From JAKLQR01 sp963753165 (GTDB lineage Bacteria > Nitrospirota > Thermodesulfovibrionia > Thermodesulfovibrionales > SM23-35), in the NCBI GenBank assembly GCA_963753165.1, contig CAVWBP010000038.1:1-30251 (forward strand): a DNA stretch of 30,251 nucleotides, read 5' to 3'. How positions within the stretch are numbered: position 1 is the stretch's first letter; each line of letters starts with the position of its first letter. Positions 1-9,469 of the stretch are shown piece after piece. Both the position numbers and the translations under genes were made by a program. Below the pieces are notes generated by a model. It made no database searches, had not been told where the DNA came from, and saw nothing but the letters and a program-made list of their open reading frames with translations.

Positions 1-521
1 GGAAAAAGTACTGGTATCTAATAGGGGCACTGGCAGTATTGGTTTTAATCGTATTCATATGGAAAGGTATAGAGGTAAGGAACATTCAGAAAAAGATGGC
101 GGAGGAGCGTATTGTCCTGAACGAACATTACCGGAAGGTCATCATAAACAAAAACGAAGAAATGCTCCGCCTTGTAACGATACCATTCGTATGGGCAGTG
201 AGAAAAGAAATGCTGAGAGAACTGTATCGAGCAGATAAATGAGTATTTTGTGCAGTTTATCAAAGAGCAGGATGTGAAACAGATACTCATCGCAAAACCG
301 GATGGCCTTATCGTGGTTTCTACTGACAAAAAGCTTGAAGGAATGTAATTCGCCTCGCTATATCCTCCTGATCTTCTGGAACAGGACACGGTATCAGTCA
401 AAGTAAATGAAATCAGGAACATATGGTGGCTGCGCCCATATTAGGGCTTAACGCAAAGCTTGGAGTTCTTTTTATGATATACAAACCGAAGCCGGTGGAT
501 AATGCGCCGGCTGCCGAATAG
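1..521 (+). pseudogene. Decayed membrane-anchored sensor-like protein, N-terminus outside window
   Basis: The reading frame is open from the window edge and starts with a hydrophobic helix (GALAVLVLIVFIW) followed by a charged, probably extracytoplasmic segment. It hits TGA at 240. From 238 a second frame continues with NEYFVQFIKEQDVKQILIAK and reaches TAA at 346. The same frame goes on with FASLYPPDLLEQDTVSVKV to TAG at 442. From 423 a third stretch (MVAAPILGLNAKLGVLFMIY) runs to TAG at 519. Joined, these give one continuous protein-like chain of about 170 residues, so this is one gene broken by two frameshifts and one in-frame stop. A helix followed by a small ligand-type fold suggests the first part of a Cache-like sensor or a stand-alone membrane sensor, but I cannot name a family. 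Sequencing error could explain the frameshifts, but explains the additional stop less easily. Confidence 0.6.
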
Positions 522-617
522 TTTTCTCAGGAAGGAAGAATCTCTTTTGTGCAATAAACGCCCTGTGAGTTATTTGGCTTCTGATTAGTTCTTCCTCCGG
601 CAAATAAACACCTTAAT

Positions 618-703
618 GTCATTCCCGCAAGTGAAGCGCGTCGGGAATCCTTCAATATAGCGCATACTGACAAGAACCGAAGAAGGATTCCGGACAAGCC
701 GGA
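618..703. repeat. Dispersed palindromic repeat, composite copy
   Basis: ATTCCCG at 621 pairs with CGGGAAT at 642. Downstream GAATCCTTC pairs with GAAGGATTC about 30 bases further on, and the segment ends in a GGATTCCGGACAAGCCGG half-palindrome. The same sequence family recurs at 2478, 21693 and 22663. It lies between the broken sensor gene and the PilZ gene. No protein is evident in 522-806. Confidence 0.55.
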
Positions 704-806
704 GACACAGAGCACTGTAAATCTTTCATGTTTTTATTTGCCGGAGTACCAGACACCCCTCAACTCAATACTCTCCATGCAGACTTCAGGAGGGATTCAG
801 GGAGAA

Positions 807-1133
807 TCACTGCGTTGCATTATTAGCGTCGACAAGCCTGATATATTCAATCAATTGTTTAATCTCTCTCTTCTGATTATAGTTTAAATCAATAAACTCA
901 ATGCCCATTCCAATTCCGGGTTGTGAATTACTGACTTCTGCCTTCACCGTCAAATGAGAAGGGATAGTTACATGAATCAAACTTCCTTTTTCAAGAGGAT
1001 GCAGTGTACTGACAAACATGCCATCTTCACATATGTTTTGACTATACACTTGCTTTTTGCCGTCTATCAAGATATCTTCCCTGAAGGGATATCGTTCATA
1101 TTGTCTTCGTTCTTTCTGCTCTTGGTTATCCAT
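807..1133 (-). CDS. PilZ domain protein (possible c-di-GMP receptor)
   Basis: A 108-residue stand-alone PilZ domain. The N-terminal arginine motif is visible as ERRQYERYPF (residues 8-17), which fits the RxxxR signature that binds cyclic-di-GMP. The second signature, normally D/N-x-S-x-x-G, reads NICEDG, with cysteine where serine is usual, so nucleotide affinity may be altered. The rest follows the PilZ pattern of a beta barrel with a final helix (GMGIEFIDLNYNQKREIKQLIEYI). There are no membrane segments. The gene stands alone between a repeat region and a broken methyltransferase gene, so its output target cannot be inferred. A second PilZ protein lies at 10143-10430. Family assignment is confident; actual c-di-GMP binding is inferred. 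Confidence 0.85.
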   Translation of the reverse strand: MDNQEQKERRQYERYPFREDILIDGKKQVYSQNICEDGMFVSTLHPLEKGSLIHVTIPSHLTVKAEVSNSQPGIGMGIEFIDLNYNQKREIKQLIEYIRLVDANNATQ

Positions 1134-1304
1134 TGTTATTTTTGATTCCGGTTAGAAATATAAACTATTTTATCAAATTGCGATTTCCCTGACTACAGGA
1201 AGCATGGCAGTCAATATGATTGTGAGCAAAAGAGTGAAATTCTGTTTATGAGGTTTTTCGACAGTTATGCTGATCAGAACAATTTATAGAATGCCGGAAA
1301 CATA

Positions 1305-2422
1305 TTACAGTTTCCGCATCTGGTTTTTTAAGGAGAAACCGCGAAGGGTTGGGGCCTTGTTCCCTTTGTACTGGATGAGGACATTATGCGTCTCCCCAAG
1401 CGTGCCGGGCAGGATCAGTCTCTTGATCTTTGCGACTTCAAAAAGGTAATCCTTTGAATTCTTATACAGTTCGGTGATCATTTTATCGATGCCGAGTGAT
1501 ACAAGGTAAGTGCCCTGCTGGCAGAAGCCGAGTGTCATGAAGCCAGTATTCTTCTCCCCATTTCTTCACCGAAGAAAAATTTACATGGGCGGTGATATCC
1601 TGATCTCCGGTATTCGCGAACGGGTCCTCGTTGACCTGATGCCTGAAGTAACACATGAGCGTACCCCTGTTCCGTTCTTCGCTGTAATATTCCTGTGACG
1701 GATGGCCGTAATCTATCGTGACGATAAACCCTTCTGAAAGAATACCGGACGCCGACCTGAGCCATTCCTTAATCCTGAGGTTTATCTCTGTTCTGTAACC
1801 AGGGGGGAAGGACAGGGAGAATTCTTCCAGATAACCGGAAAGGGCAGGGGTGCTTAAATCGCCTTTTGTTTCTTTGAATAGTCCATTTTCTGCAGTAACA
1901 TAGATCTCTCTCAGGGTGTCCTCCATTTCAACGAGATGGACAGGGAAGGCGTCGAGCAGTTCATTCGAGAGAATGCAGCCGGAGATGCTCCCCATTTCCT
2001 CCAGAGAAGAGACCCATTGCACTTTGTGAGAAAAACCGCTGAGGAGTTTTTGCTGTTTCTCTCTCATGGAGGGATGAGGTTCGACTATTACATATCTCAG
2101 GGCGTCAAAGAACTCTCTCTTTGCGAGGTAGTTGAGAAGATCCAGCAAAGATGACCGGTTCCTGCGCCGGGTTCGACCGCGTGAAAGACTGACGGTTTCC
2201 CCATGATTTCCCACATCTCTTCAAGCTGTCTTCCCAGGAGTGCGCCGAATACGGGATGGAGATGCTGGCTCGTATAATAGTCTCCTGCTTTCCCGATCTC
2301 GATCTTCCGGATGCGTAATAGCCGAGACCTGGTTCATACAGGGCCATGTCCATGAAGGCCCAAATGTGATCGGACCCTCGTTGTGTTTTCAAGTATCTTT
2401 TTCCAGTTGGTGTCGATGCCAT
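1305..2422 (-). pseudogene. MidA/NDUFAF7-type SAM-dependent methyltransferase (DUF185), frameshifted
   Basis: Four minus-strand reading frame segments together make one DUF185 protein. Segment 1 from 2422 gives WAFMDMALYEPGLGYYASG, the family's N-terminal block. Near 2300 the frame changes to IEIGKAGDYYTSQHLHPVFG, and then HAVEPGAGTGHL, the SAM-binding motif. Near 2155 it changes again to LLDLLNYLAKREFFDALRYV, running through SNELLDAFPVHLVE and the DITAHVNFSSV block. Near 1545 it changes a third time to MTLGFCQQGTYLVSLGIDKM and ends at 1305 with a normal C-terminus. The joined chain is about 370 residues, usual for the family. Known members methylate an arginine of a complex I subunit in mitochondria; the bacterial role is unclear. 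Three frameshifts and no internal deletion suggest recent loss or uncorrected base errors. Confidence 0.75.
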
Positions 2423-2477
2423 AAATTATGATTCATTCGAAAAAAAGATGAAAGACCTGTTCATCACAATAAAGTAT

Positions 2478-2502
2478 GTCATTCCGGACAAGCCGGAATG
2501 AC
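2478..2502. repeat. Perfect hairpin of the dispersed repeat family, possible terminator
   Basis: A perfect 10-bp stem (GTCATTCCGG with CCGGAATGAC) encloses a 5-nt loop, ACAAG. It sits in the 149-bp gap between the 3' end of addB and the start of the broken midA gene. On the plus strand the hairpin is followed by an A-rich run, so on that basis it is not a textbook terminator for addB. It may still stop transcription or stabilise the 3' end. Confidence 0.6.
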
Positions 2503-2571
2503 GACAAAAAACTTTTAGAAATGTTCTCATTAGTAGTATTCACATAAATGCACAGGAATGAAAATTACAAG

Positions 2572-5400
2572 TCAATTTCCTCGTGTTTTTACAATCCATT
2601 GCGTGTCACAGAGGGACTGATAATCGCAATTCGGGCAGATATTCTTTTTGTCGGTAGTGGGAATAAAGGGGATATCATGGTCGACGATCTCTCCGAGCAG
2701 CCTGAATAGTATCTTATCCAGAAACGGAAAAAATTTCTTTTGCCCCTCGTTGTCAAAAAGGGGAAGTTCAATATCACGGTTGATTGTTGAACGGCCGAGC
2801 AGGAGAAACATGGCATCTGTATTTTCGATCTTTGTTCCCTTCCATTCTGAATACAGGAGGAGATAGAAGGGGAGCTGAAGGCTACCGATAGCTTCGTTCC
2901 AGGTCTCTCTTTTCTCCAGGTCGAGTTTCAGGAAATTGATTTTCAGATAAGAAGGGTTTGAGCCTGTCTTATAATCAACTATAACAGTACGTTCACCCCT
3001 TTGCTCGATGCTGTCGATGCGGCCTCTGAGACGAAAAGACTGTTTTGACGCCTTAATATCCACCTCTGTACCGAGAAATACCAGGGATTCCTTCCCCATA
3101 ATATCAGGATAATACTTTGTGATGAGGTCCCGCAGATGGTTCTTTATCTGCCTCTTCAGTAGGTACGTGGCTCCAGAGGGGTTTTCGCCGAATCTCTGTG
3201 CGAAAAGCCTCTCGATATGAATATCCATGTCAACCGGGTTGATGTCATTCTGTTTCAGCGGTCTTCCTTTCCTGTTCTGAAAGTAGCCTGAAAGGACGGA
3301 ATGAACGAATTCTCCAATATCGGCGCGCTCGATATCGCCCGAAAAATCCTCTTTGCTCTTCAGGTTCAGAACATAGGAGTAATAGAAGGCAAGCTGGCAT
3401 TTCAGATAGGCGTCCAGAGTCGTTGCGCTGTAAGTGAACTGTTTCAGGAAACTCACCATCCCATCGTTTTTTACGATTTCTCCGGGATTTCTGTTCCCGA
3501 GACTGACACGGTACTGTACGGTGTTGAGGTACTTCCTCACGTTCCGTTCCCTGTCTTTTTTCTGCTTTTCCCAGAGAAGACGTTCTGCAAACCGGGATTT
3601 TTCTTTTCTGTCGTTTTCCACGAAAAAGAGATGAAATTCTTTTGCGCCATGGAAAAGATTCTCGAAGTAATATGAGATAAGGGCGTCTCTGTTGCGGTAT
3701 GTCGGTATGTTGAGTATCTCCCTTGCTTTCAGCGGGAGAAGGGAATCTTCTCTTTTCGTGTCAGGCAGGACCTCTTCGTTGGCGTCGAGGAGAAAGACCC
3801 TGTCGAACTGCAGGGTTCTTGTCTCAAGGAATCCGAGGACCTGGAGGCCCCGCACAGGCACGCCTTCAAATGGCGTATGACAGGTCATAAGGTATTTTCT
3901 GAAAAAAACGAAGTAGCCGGTGATTTCAGTGAATGTAATGTCCTTCATAAAAGAATGTTGTATGGTATCGAGCGCCTTAATGAGTGACTCGGCAAAAGGA
4001 TGGAAGAGAGGATGAAGCCGTGCGGTGCTGTTCCTGTAGATATATATAAGCACGTCGGCGCATTTTACCGCGAATTCCCTGACGTTCTTCAAAGAGAGGA
4101 ATTTCTCTATGGTATGTTTGTGAATATTCCCGATATGCCGCTTTATCTCGGCGGCTGGTATGTCTTCCGCGTCTGCTATGCCGGAAAGAACGTTCAGGGA
4201 AGATACGGTCTCTTCTATTTCACGAAGGGTCGCGAAGGTTTTCGTTCTGGAGCGGACAAGGTTTTCTTCTATCGCGTGGAACATGATCCTTGTGGGTTCA
4301 GACACGCCGTCGAAATAGATGTTCTTCGTATAGGGATGGAGTACAAATTTAAGATAATCGGGAATATAGATACGCTCACCGTCCATGTTGGCGACAAGTT
4401 CCATGAGATTGTTGAGAAAACCGAATACCGGGGTGCGTACTATTGGATATCCGATGGATATGTTGTAGCTGTCTTCATCGAACGAGGACAGGCATTGACG
4501 GAGTAGCGGGAAGAGTGTTTCTGAAGAAGGAAGCACGATGACTGTTTTTTCGTTCAGTTCGGGTTTTATCGCGTTCAGCATGCTGTTCAGAGCAAAAACC
4601 TGTCCGTGGGCATCGGGGCTTGCGCAGAAATTCACCATCGGGCCTTCATTTTTCTCGCTCTCATCTCCGGTTGCAATTCCCATGAATGAAATCTGATCTT
4701 TCAGCCCAGTGCCGTTCTGGAACAGAAAAAGGGTGTCTTCCCGCTGGGCCAGTTTTTTACATAACGCTTTTTCAGACGTCGTAAACGCGTAGAATCCCGC
4801 GAACATGATCTTTCGGAAATTATCCGTAAATATATCCGATGCCTGTTCGGAAACAGTACGGTACCGGAGTGAACGCGTGGAACAGCCGAATTCCTGCACT
4901 CTCTGATAGAACTTCTCATAGAAATGCGATAAGGACTGAAGTCTTTTCGCGGAATTGACCGGGATATTCTCGCCGGCCAGGGTTTCCACACCCCTGAACG
5001 CATGCGCGGATACGCATTCCATATACAGTTCTTCGAGGTCATTGTATATCTTCAGTCCGAGGGGGAAGAAACTGTCAGGGGTCAGGAAGCCGTGCTTGCC
5101 GAGAGGGTTTGGTGCGTGTCTGTGTATGTCATAGAGGACTGCTATTGCGTCTATGGTCTCCAGTCTTCTGTCGGAATGGATGGTTTCGTAGATACGGTCT
5201 ATGAATTCATCCATCGATAAGATGCAGGGGGGAATGATGCTGCCCCGCATCCTCTCCGCAAGGGTTTTCCTGAGAAAATGGGCGGGCCTCTTGCCGGGGA
5301 ACACTACAAGATTTGCGGAGTAGTCATATCCGTCCCGGATGAGATCAGAGACGATTTCTTCGATGAGATTGCTTCCCCGGTGAACGATTCTGATGCTCAT
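2572..5400 (-). CDS. addB: AddB-like helicase-nuclease subunit B with Fe-S nuclease domain
   Basis: A 942-residue partner of the AddA-like protein. The complex processes double-strand DNA ends for recombination. The C-terminal third is a PD-(D/E)XK nuclease: GRIDSI followed by IVDYKTGSNPSY gives the catalytic Asp and the D-x-K pair. A cysteine in YLKCQLAFYY, at the start of the nuclease domain, and the C-terminal cluster CPNCDYQSLC match the four-cysteine iron-sulphur staple of AddB. The N-terminal helicase-like half lacks a Walker A sequence; the corresponding position reads LVVFPGKRPAHFLRK, so this subunit probably does not hydrolyse ATP. I chose the ATG at 5400 because it overlaps the addA stop as ATGA, with GGAG upstream; an in-frame extension to 5445 would run into addA. 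Confidence 0.85.
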   Translation of the reverse strand: MSIRIVHRGSNLIEEIVSDLIRDGYDYSANLVVFPGKRPAHFLRKTLAERMRGSIIPPCILSMDEFIDRIYETIHSDRRLETIDAIAVLYDIHRHAPNPLGKHGFLTPDSFFPLGLKIYNDLEELYMECVSAHAFRGVETLAGENIPVNSAKRLQSLSHFYEKFYQRVQEFGCSTRSLRYRTVSEQASDIFTDNFRKIMFAGFYAFTTSEKALCKKLAQREDTLFLFQNGTGLKDQISFMGIATGDESEKNEGPMVNFCASPDAHGQVFALNSMLNAIKPELNEKTVIVLPSSETLFPLLRQCLSSFDEDSYNISIGYPIVRTPVFGFLNNLMELVANMDGERIYIPDYLKFVLHPYTKNIYFDGVSEPTRIMFHAIEENLVRSRTKTFATLREIEETVSSLNVLSGIADAEDIPAAEIKRHIGNIHKHTIEKFLSLKNVREFAVKCADVLIYIYRNSTARLHPLFHPFAESLIKALDTIQHSFMKDITFTEITGYFVFFRKYLMTCHTPFEGVPVRGLQVLGFLETRTLQFDRVFLLDANEEVLPDTKREDSLLPLKAREILNIPTYRNRDALISYYFENLFHGAKEFHLFFVENDRKEKSRFAERLLWEKQKKDRERNVRKYLNTVQYRVSLGNRNPGEIVKNDGMVSFLKQFTYSATTLDAYLKCQLAFYYSYVLNLKSKEDFSGDIERADIGEFVHSVLSGYFQNRKGRPLKQNDINPVDMDIHIERLFAQRFGENPSGATYLLKRQIKNHLRDLITKYYPDIMGKESLVFLGTEVDIKASKQSFRLRGRIDSIEQRGERTVIVDYKTGSNPSYLKINFLKLDLEKRETWNEAIGSLQLPFYLLLYSEWKGTKIENTDAMFLLLGRSTINRDIELPLFDNEGQKKFFPFLDKILFRLLGEIVDHDIPFIPTTDKKNICPNCDYQSLCDTQWIVKTRGN

Positions 5401-8400
5401 GATATTCTCCGCGCCTCTCCGGTATCCACATACACAAGGATGCACTCAACTTTCTTCGCGGGGAACAATTCCTCTGCAATTTTCATATATTTCTTCATCT
5501 GGACTGTGTAGGTATCTGCATCCGAACGGTCTTTGCCGGTCTTGTAATCAAAAATCGTGATTATGTCACTATCGATGACTATCCTGTCCATCCTGAGAAG
5601 CCTCCCGGTCCGGTCGGCGACCTCCCACTCTGTTTTCACCACTCTTTCGGGCTTTTTCCCGAAATATCCGGCAACATCCTTATGCGTTATTAGGGAAACT
5701 ATGAGGTCGTGCATTTCGGCGTCAGGGAACCCGGCGCCTGTTTCTCTCTTCACCTTCTCTATGATTTCCGAAACTCTTGTTAATATGTCCCTGCCTGCAT
5801 AATCAATGAAGGAAAGCACCCGGTGCACGAATTCACCCCTCTGTTTTTCGTATATATTCAGCATTTCCTCAGGGCCTGCGCGGAACTCGATCTTTCTGGC
5901 CATATGGAGAAGCGGCGTGGGGACTGAAAAGTCATCCTTTATTTTTTTCGTATACAGAGGTTTTTCCGATGGGGGAAACTCATCGAAGGGGAGGAGGTCG
6001 AGAGGATACTTGCGGTTTTTGCCGCTCACCCCTATGACATAAAGTTCATATTGTGAGCGGGTAAACCCGACATAAAGGGAGTTCAGGCTGTTGACTTTAT
6101 CCTTTCTCTGCTCTTCGGCATAGAGTTCGGCAGAATGCGCGTCATGGGCTGCAATTTCCCTGTTGATCTTCAATAACCGGATGCCGTTCCGGTCGTTTTC
6201 GATAATATAATCGAATCCTCGCGGGAACTCTTCGTAGAGCAGAAGGATTACTACAGGGAACCCGAGTCCCTTTGCCTTATGGATCGTCATGACCCGCACA
6301 GCGTCATAATCCTTCGGCACATTCATGTCCCAATCCGATTCACTGATCTCACCCATCTGTCCGTCATCTGCAAAAAGCAGAAAATCGCCGATGCTGGTAT
6401 ATCCACCGCCCTCAAGGTCTTTCACGGTTTCGAGTATCTTGACCAGGGTGGATTCTCTTCCCTGAATGTTTCGAATATCCTGAAAGCGCTGAATACTTCC
6501 GTAATAAGGTCATACAAAGGTAAATACCCCGCTGATTTGAAGAGCCCTGCAAAGTATGTTTCCCAGAGCACAGGAAACGTTCTCTGGAATGCCTTGTATA
6601 GGGGGAACTCGTTTCTCTGCGTGAAAAGGAAGTTCCTGATCTCTTCTTTCTCTTTCTGTTCTTCCGAGATTCTCCTGCTGAAAACCTCGCCCAGAAGAAA
6701 TGTTGCAAAGGAGAGGTTTTTCGTGGGAGAATCGAGAAATTTCAGGAGGGCAAAAATTTCACCTGTCAGCTTCCTCCTCCGGATATCGAGGCTGCTGAAG
6801 GAGATAAATCCTATCTTCTTTTCGTTCAGCCAGGTCGTGACCCTTACTGCGTCCTCGTTTTTCTGTGTGAGGACCGCGATATCTCCACAAGAGTAGCCAC
6901 GTGTGCAAAGGTCCTGGATCAGTTCCTGGATTTTCTGTTTTTCAGGAGGGTCCTCTTCATTTTTATCATGAATGGTGACTTCAACATACCCTTCGGCTCC
7001 TTCAGCATTATGCGGTGTCTGTGTGTAATTGGTAAGGCCGCTCCTTTCTGCAGCCTCCCGGTAAAGAGGGATTTCCGGTGCAAGGCCCTGAAAAACCCTG
7101 CGGGTGAATTCAAGTATTCTGCTTCTGCTTCTGTAATTGATGCCGAGCTCTTTTTCGAACGGCTCAGCAGACAGGAAGGGACTGATGATTCCGCAGTCCC
7201 TCATTATCGTGTAATCTGCATCCCTGAACCCGTAGATTGCCTGTTTCGTGTCGCCTACAACAAAGAGACTGCCACCCTGTGAGAGAGAGTTGTCGATCAG
7301 CGGAATAAGGTTCTGCCACTGTATGGGGGCCGTATCCTGAAATTCATCGATCAGGAAATGATAGACGATATCTCCAAGCCTGAAATACACATCCGGGACG
7401 ATCGATCCGCTGAGATACTCCGTGAGATACCGGTTGATGTCTTCTATAAATACTTTGCCCTGAAGTCTTTTTATCGACTCGATAATGGTGCTGAATGCCC
7501 CATAAACCAGAATATAAGGGACGCAGACAGAACGACTGTGGAGGAATGCGAATTGACTCACCAGTCCTTTCAACCCTGACCAGTGCGCCTGTATCTCTTC
7601 GTATGAATCCTGAAGAGACTGTTGTTTCTTCCCCGGTTTCTTCACAGGGGGAAGTTTAAGTCCTTTGCCGAAAATATCCGCGAAGTTGTTCTCTTTGACA
7701 GCAGATCTCACCGCATCGTATGATGAATTCAGGCTTTTCTCAAGAGATGATTTAATTATCAAATTATCAATAAGATCCAAGAGACAGCTAATCTTTAACT
7801 TTAAGTCTTCAAGTTCCTTCCCTTCGTTTGTCAGAAGGGGTGTTCTGCCGACGGCTGAAGTCTTTCGGTGGATTTTTTTGATCTCTTCAAGAATCGTACC
7901 GGAAGGTTCCCATAGAAAGGCTGTCCCGGACTTCTTGTTTCCCCCGATACTGTCGATAATATGCTCAAAAAGTACAGTTTCATCGGTATGTTCCCTTACA
8001 TTTCTAAGAAAAAGGTTGAACGCGTATTCCATAACCGATTCATTATTCAGGAGAATATCGAATTCAGGATGGTATCCGAAATCGATTGCCGATGCTTTGA
8101 ATACAGTTGCCATGAAACTGTCTATGGTCTTTACCTGAAAATCAGAGTAATTGCCGAGTATCTCTTCTATGAGAGTTCCGGCACGTTCACTCATTCTTTC
8201 GTTCCCGATAGAAACAACCTGCCTGAGTTCGTCGAGAACATCAGGTTTTTCGAAATACGCGTCCTTGAGCCATTCGAGAACCCGTTCCTTCATCTCTTTC
8301 GCGGCATTATTCGAGAAAGTTACCGCGAGGATGTTCCTGAGACTGTTATGATGAATTCTTTCGGACAGGATGAACTGTACGAACCGCTGGGTAAGGGCAT

Positions 8401-8485
8401 AGGTTTTCCCGGAGCCTGCGGAGGCCTTAAGGATCATGAAATGCGGGAATGAGATCTCAGTGTCTTTCTGTAAAATTGAGCTCAT
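5397..8485 (-). pseudogene. addA: AddA-like UvrD-family helicase-nuclease, split by one frameshift
   Basis: Read from 8485, the protein has all superfamily 1A helicase motifs: Walker A ASAGSGKT (K27), motif Ia ILAVTFSNNAAKEM, motif II FLIDEFQDTAP, motif III VVGDTKQAIYGFRD and motif IV INYRSRSRILEF. This frame ends at 6422 after FETFREENPPW. The adjacent frame continues without a gap as STLVKILETVKDLEGGGY and carries motif V RVMTIHKAKGLGFP, motif VI LYVGFTRSQYELYV and a PD-(D/E)XK nuclease (LRMDRIVIDSD, IFDYKTGKD). One base missing near 6447 (GAGAATCC where GAGGAATCC would keep the frame) explains the split. Total length is about 1,029 residues. Because all motifs survive on both sides, this may be a sequencing error or a very recent mutation rather than an old pseudogene. 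The stop overlaps the addB start. Confidence 0.8.
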
Positions 8486-8953
8486 GGCAGTTTATGTTCT
8501 CTGCATGACAATATAACTTTTTGCGCGGGTTTTTGCCATGATGAAACTGTACGGAAAAAGAGAAACAGCTGTTTAGCATCCGGTTAAAAAATAAGAAAAA
8601 ATGAGAATATTTCGAAGAAAAAGCAGGAATGGAATAGAAATTAATTACGGTTTGCGATATTTTTTTAGATAAATATTCGATTTGTTCACCTGGCGCAATT
8701 ACTTTCAGAAAGCAAGCTGACCAATACGGATTTGTGCACAATAATGACTGAGAGTGTGAGAAATAGGTGAAGTGTTAAATCTTTAATACGTCGAACAGCT
8801 GCTCGTTTAATAACTTGTCGTGATAATGCATAAGGAGAAGTCTGTTGTTCATGCCGGATAAATTTATTGTTGAAGTGAAAGAACAATGCCCATAAAAGTG
8901 AATAAATAAGAAATGGATAGTACTCGTTCAAACAACTGGCAAAGGAGTGTAAC
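8486..8953. other. AT-rich intergenic region between divergent genes
   Basis: This 468-bp stretch separates the addA start (minus) from the small secreted protein gene (plus). It is clearly more AT-rich than the flanks. The short open frames in it have no protein-like composition and lack ribosome binding sites. It should hold both promoters, but I see no pair of elements good enough to name. The plus-strand gene has a clear ribosome site, AAAGGAG, just before 8954. Confidence 0.5.
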
Positions 8954-9292
8954 ATGAAACGTTTCGTAATATTATCAATTATGGTTTTAAGTGTTCTGTT
9001 TTTAACCACAGGAAAAAGCATTTTTGCCGAGCAACCAGCAGAACATACGAAAGATACCTCTTCATTATCGGGCAAGGTAGTTGAAACAATGGACAGCGGC
9101 AGATACACGTATGTGTATCTTCAGAAGAGCGATAAGAAGCTATGGTTAGCAGTCCCCAAAATGAAAGTATCGGTAGGGCAGAATATGTCTTTCATCCCCG
9201 GCATTGAGATGGTAAATTTCGAGAGTAAGACCCTCAATCGTAAATTCGATAAGATTATATTTTCCCAGGGGCCAATTACCGCCGAAGAATGA
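8954..9292 (+). CDS. Secreted NrfJ-like small protein
   Basis: A 112-residue protein with a clean Sec signal peptide (MKRFVILSIMVLSVLFLTTG, likely cleaved after SIFA). The mature part is one small beta-rich domain: SGKVVETMDSGRYTYVYLQ, KLWLAVPKMKVSVGQN, then GIEMVNFESKTLNRKFDKII. This pattern (GKV-E-M-S-G-YTYV, W-AVP, FxSKTLNR-FD-I-FS) matches, from memory, the small periplasmic proteins annotated NrfJ or OB-fold-like found next to multihaem cytochrome genes in metal- and nitrite-reducing bacteria. No cytochrome is nearby here, so its partner is unknown. It has no haem motif and no cysteines. AAAGGAG lies 8 bases before the ATG. Family is moderately sure; function is not established. Confidence 0.7.
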   Translation: MKRFVILSIMVLSVLFLTTGKSIFAEQPAEHTKDTSSLSGKVVETMDSGRYTYVYLQKSDKKLWLAVPKMKVSVGQNMSFIPGIEMVNFESKTLNRKFDKIIFSQGPITAEE

Positions 9293-9420
9293 AATAACGT
9301 CCAAATAAATATAACTGTATTTCCCTCCTTTTAATGAGCAGCTTCAAATGTTGTTCACCGAACGATGTAATCTTTATGCGGCATCCTTCGTGTAGCAAAC
9401 CCAATCAAATCTTGATATAC

Positions 9421-9449
9421 TTGCAAATATTACAACCATAAAGTATCAA
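9421..9449 (+). promoter_or_regulatory. Possible sigma-70 promoter before the 9470 gene
   Basis: TTGCAA at 9421-9426 and TATCAA at 9444-9449 are separated by 17 bases, about 20 bases before the ATG at 9470. A strong ribosome site, GGGAGGAG, follows at about 9460. Both boxes deviate from consensus by two bases, so this is only a candidate. Confidence 0.35.
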
Positions 9450-9469
9450 AGAATAAGCAGGGAGGAGAT

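Noticed and set aside
2478..2502. Rho-independent terminator for addB
   Set aside because: addB is transcribed leftward and ends at 2572. Reading that way, no T-run directly follows the hairpin; kept as a repeat only.
4000..4506. 168-residue plus-strand open frame
   Set aside because: Lies wholly inside addB on the other strand; composition is that of an antisense shadow, and no ribosome site is present.
5400..5445. Upstream start for addB giving 15 extra residues
   Set aside because: Would overlap the addA nuclease end by about 48 bases; the ATG at 5400 has the ATGA overlap and a GGAG site.
8686..9108. 140-residue minus-strand open frame in the AT-rich gap
   Set aside because: Overlaps the secreted protein gene antisense, lacks a ribosome site and has no recognisable pattern.
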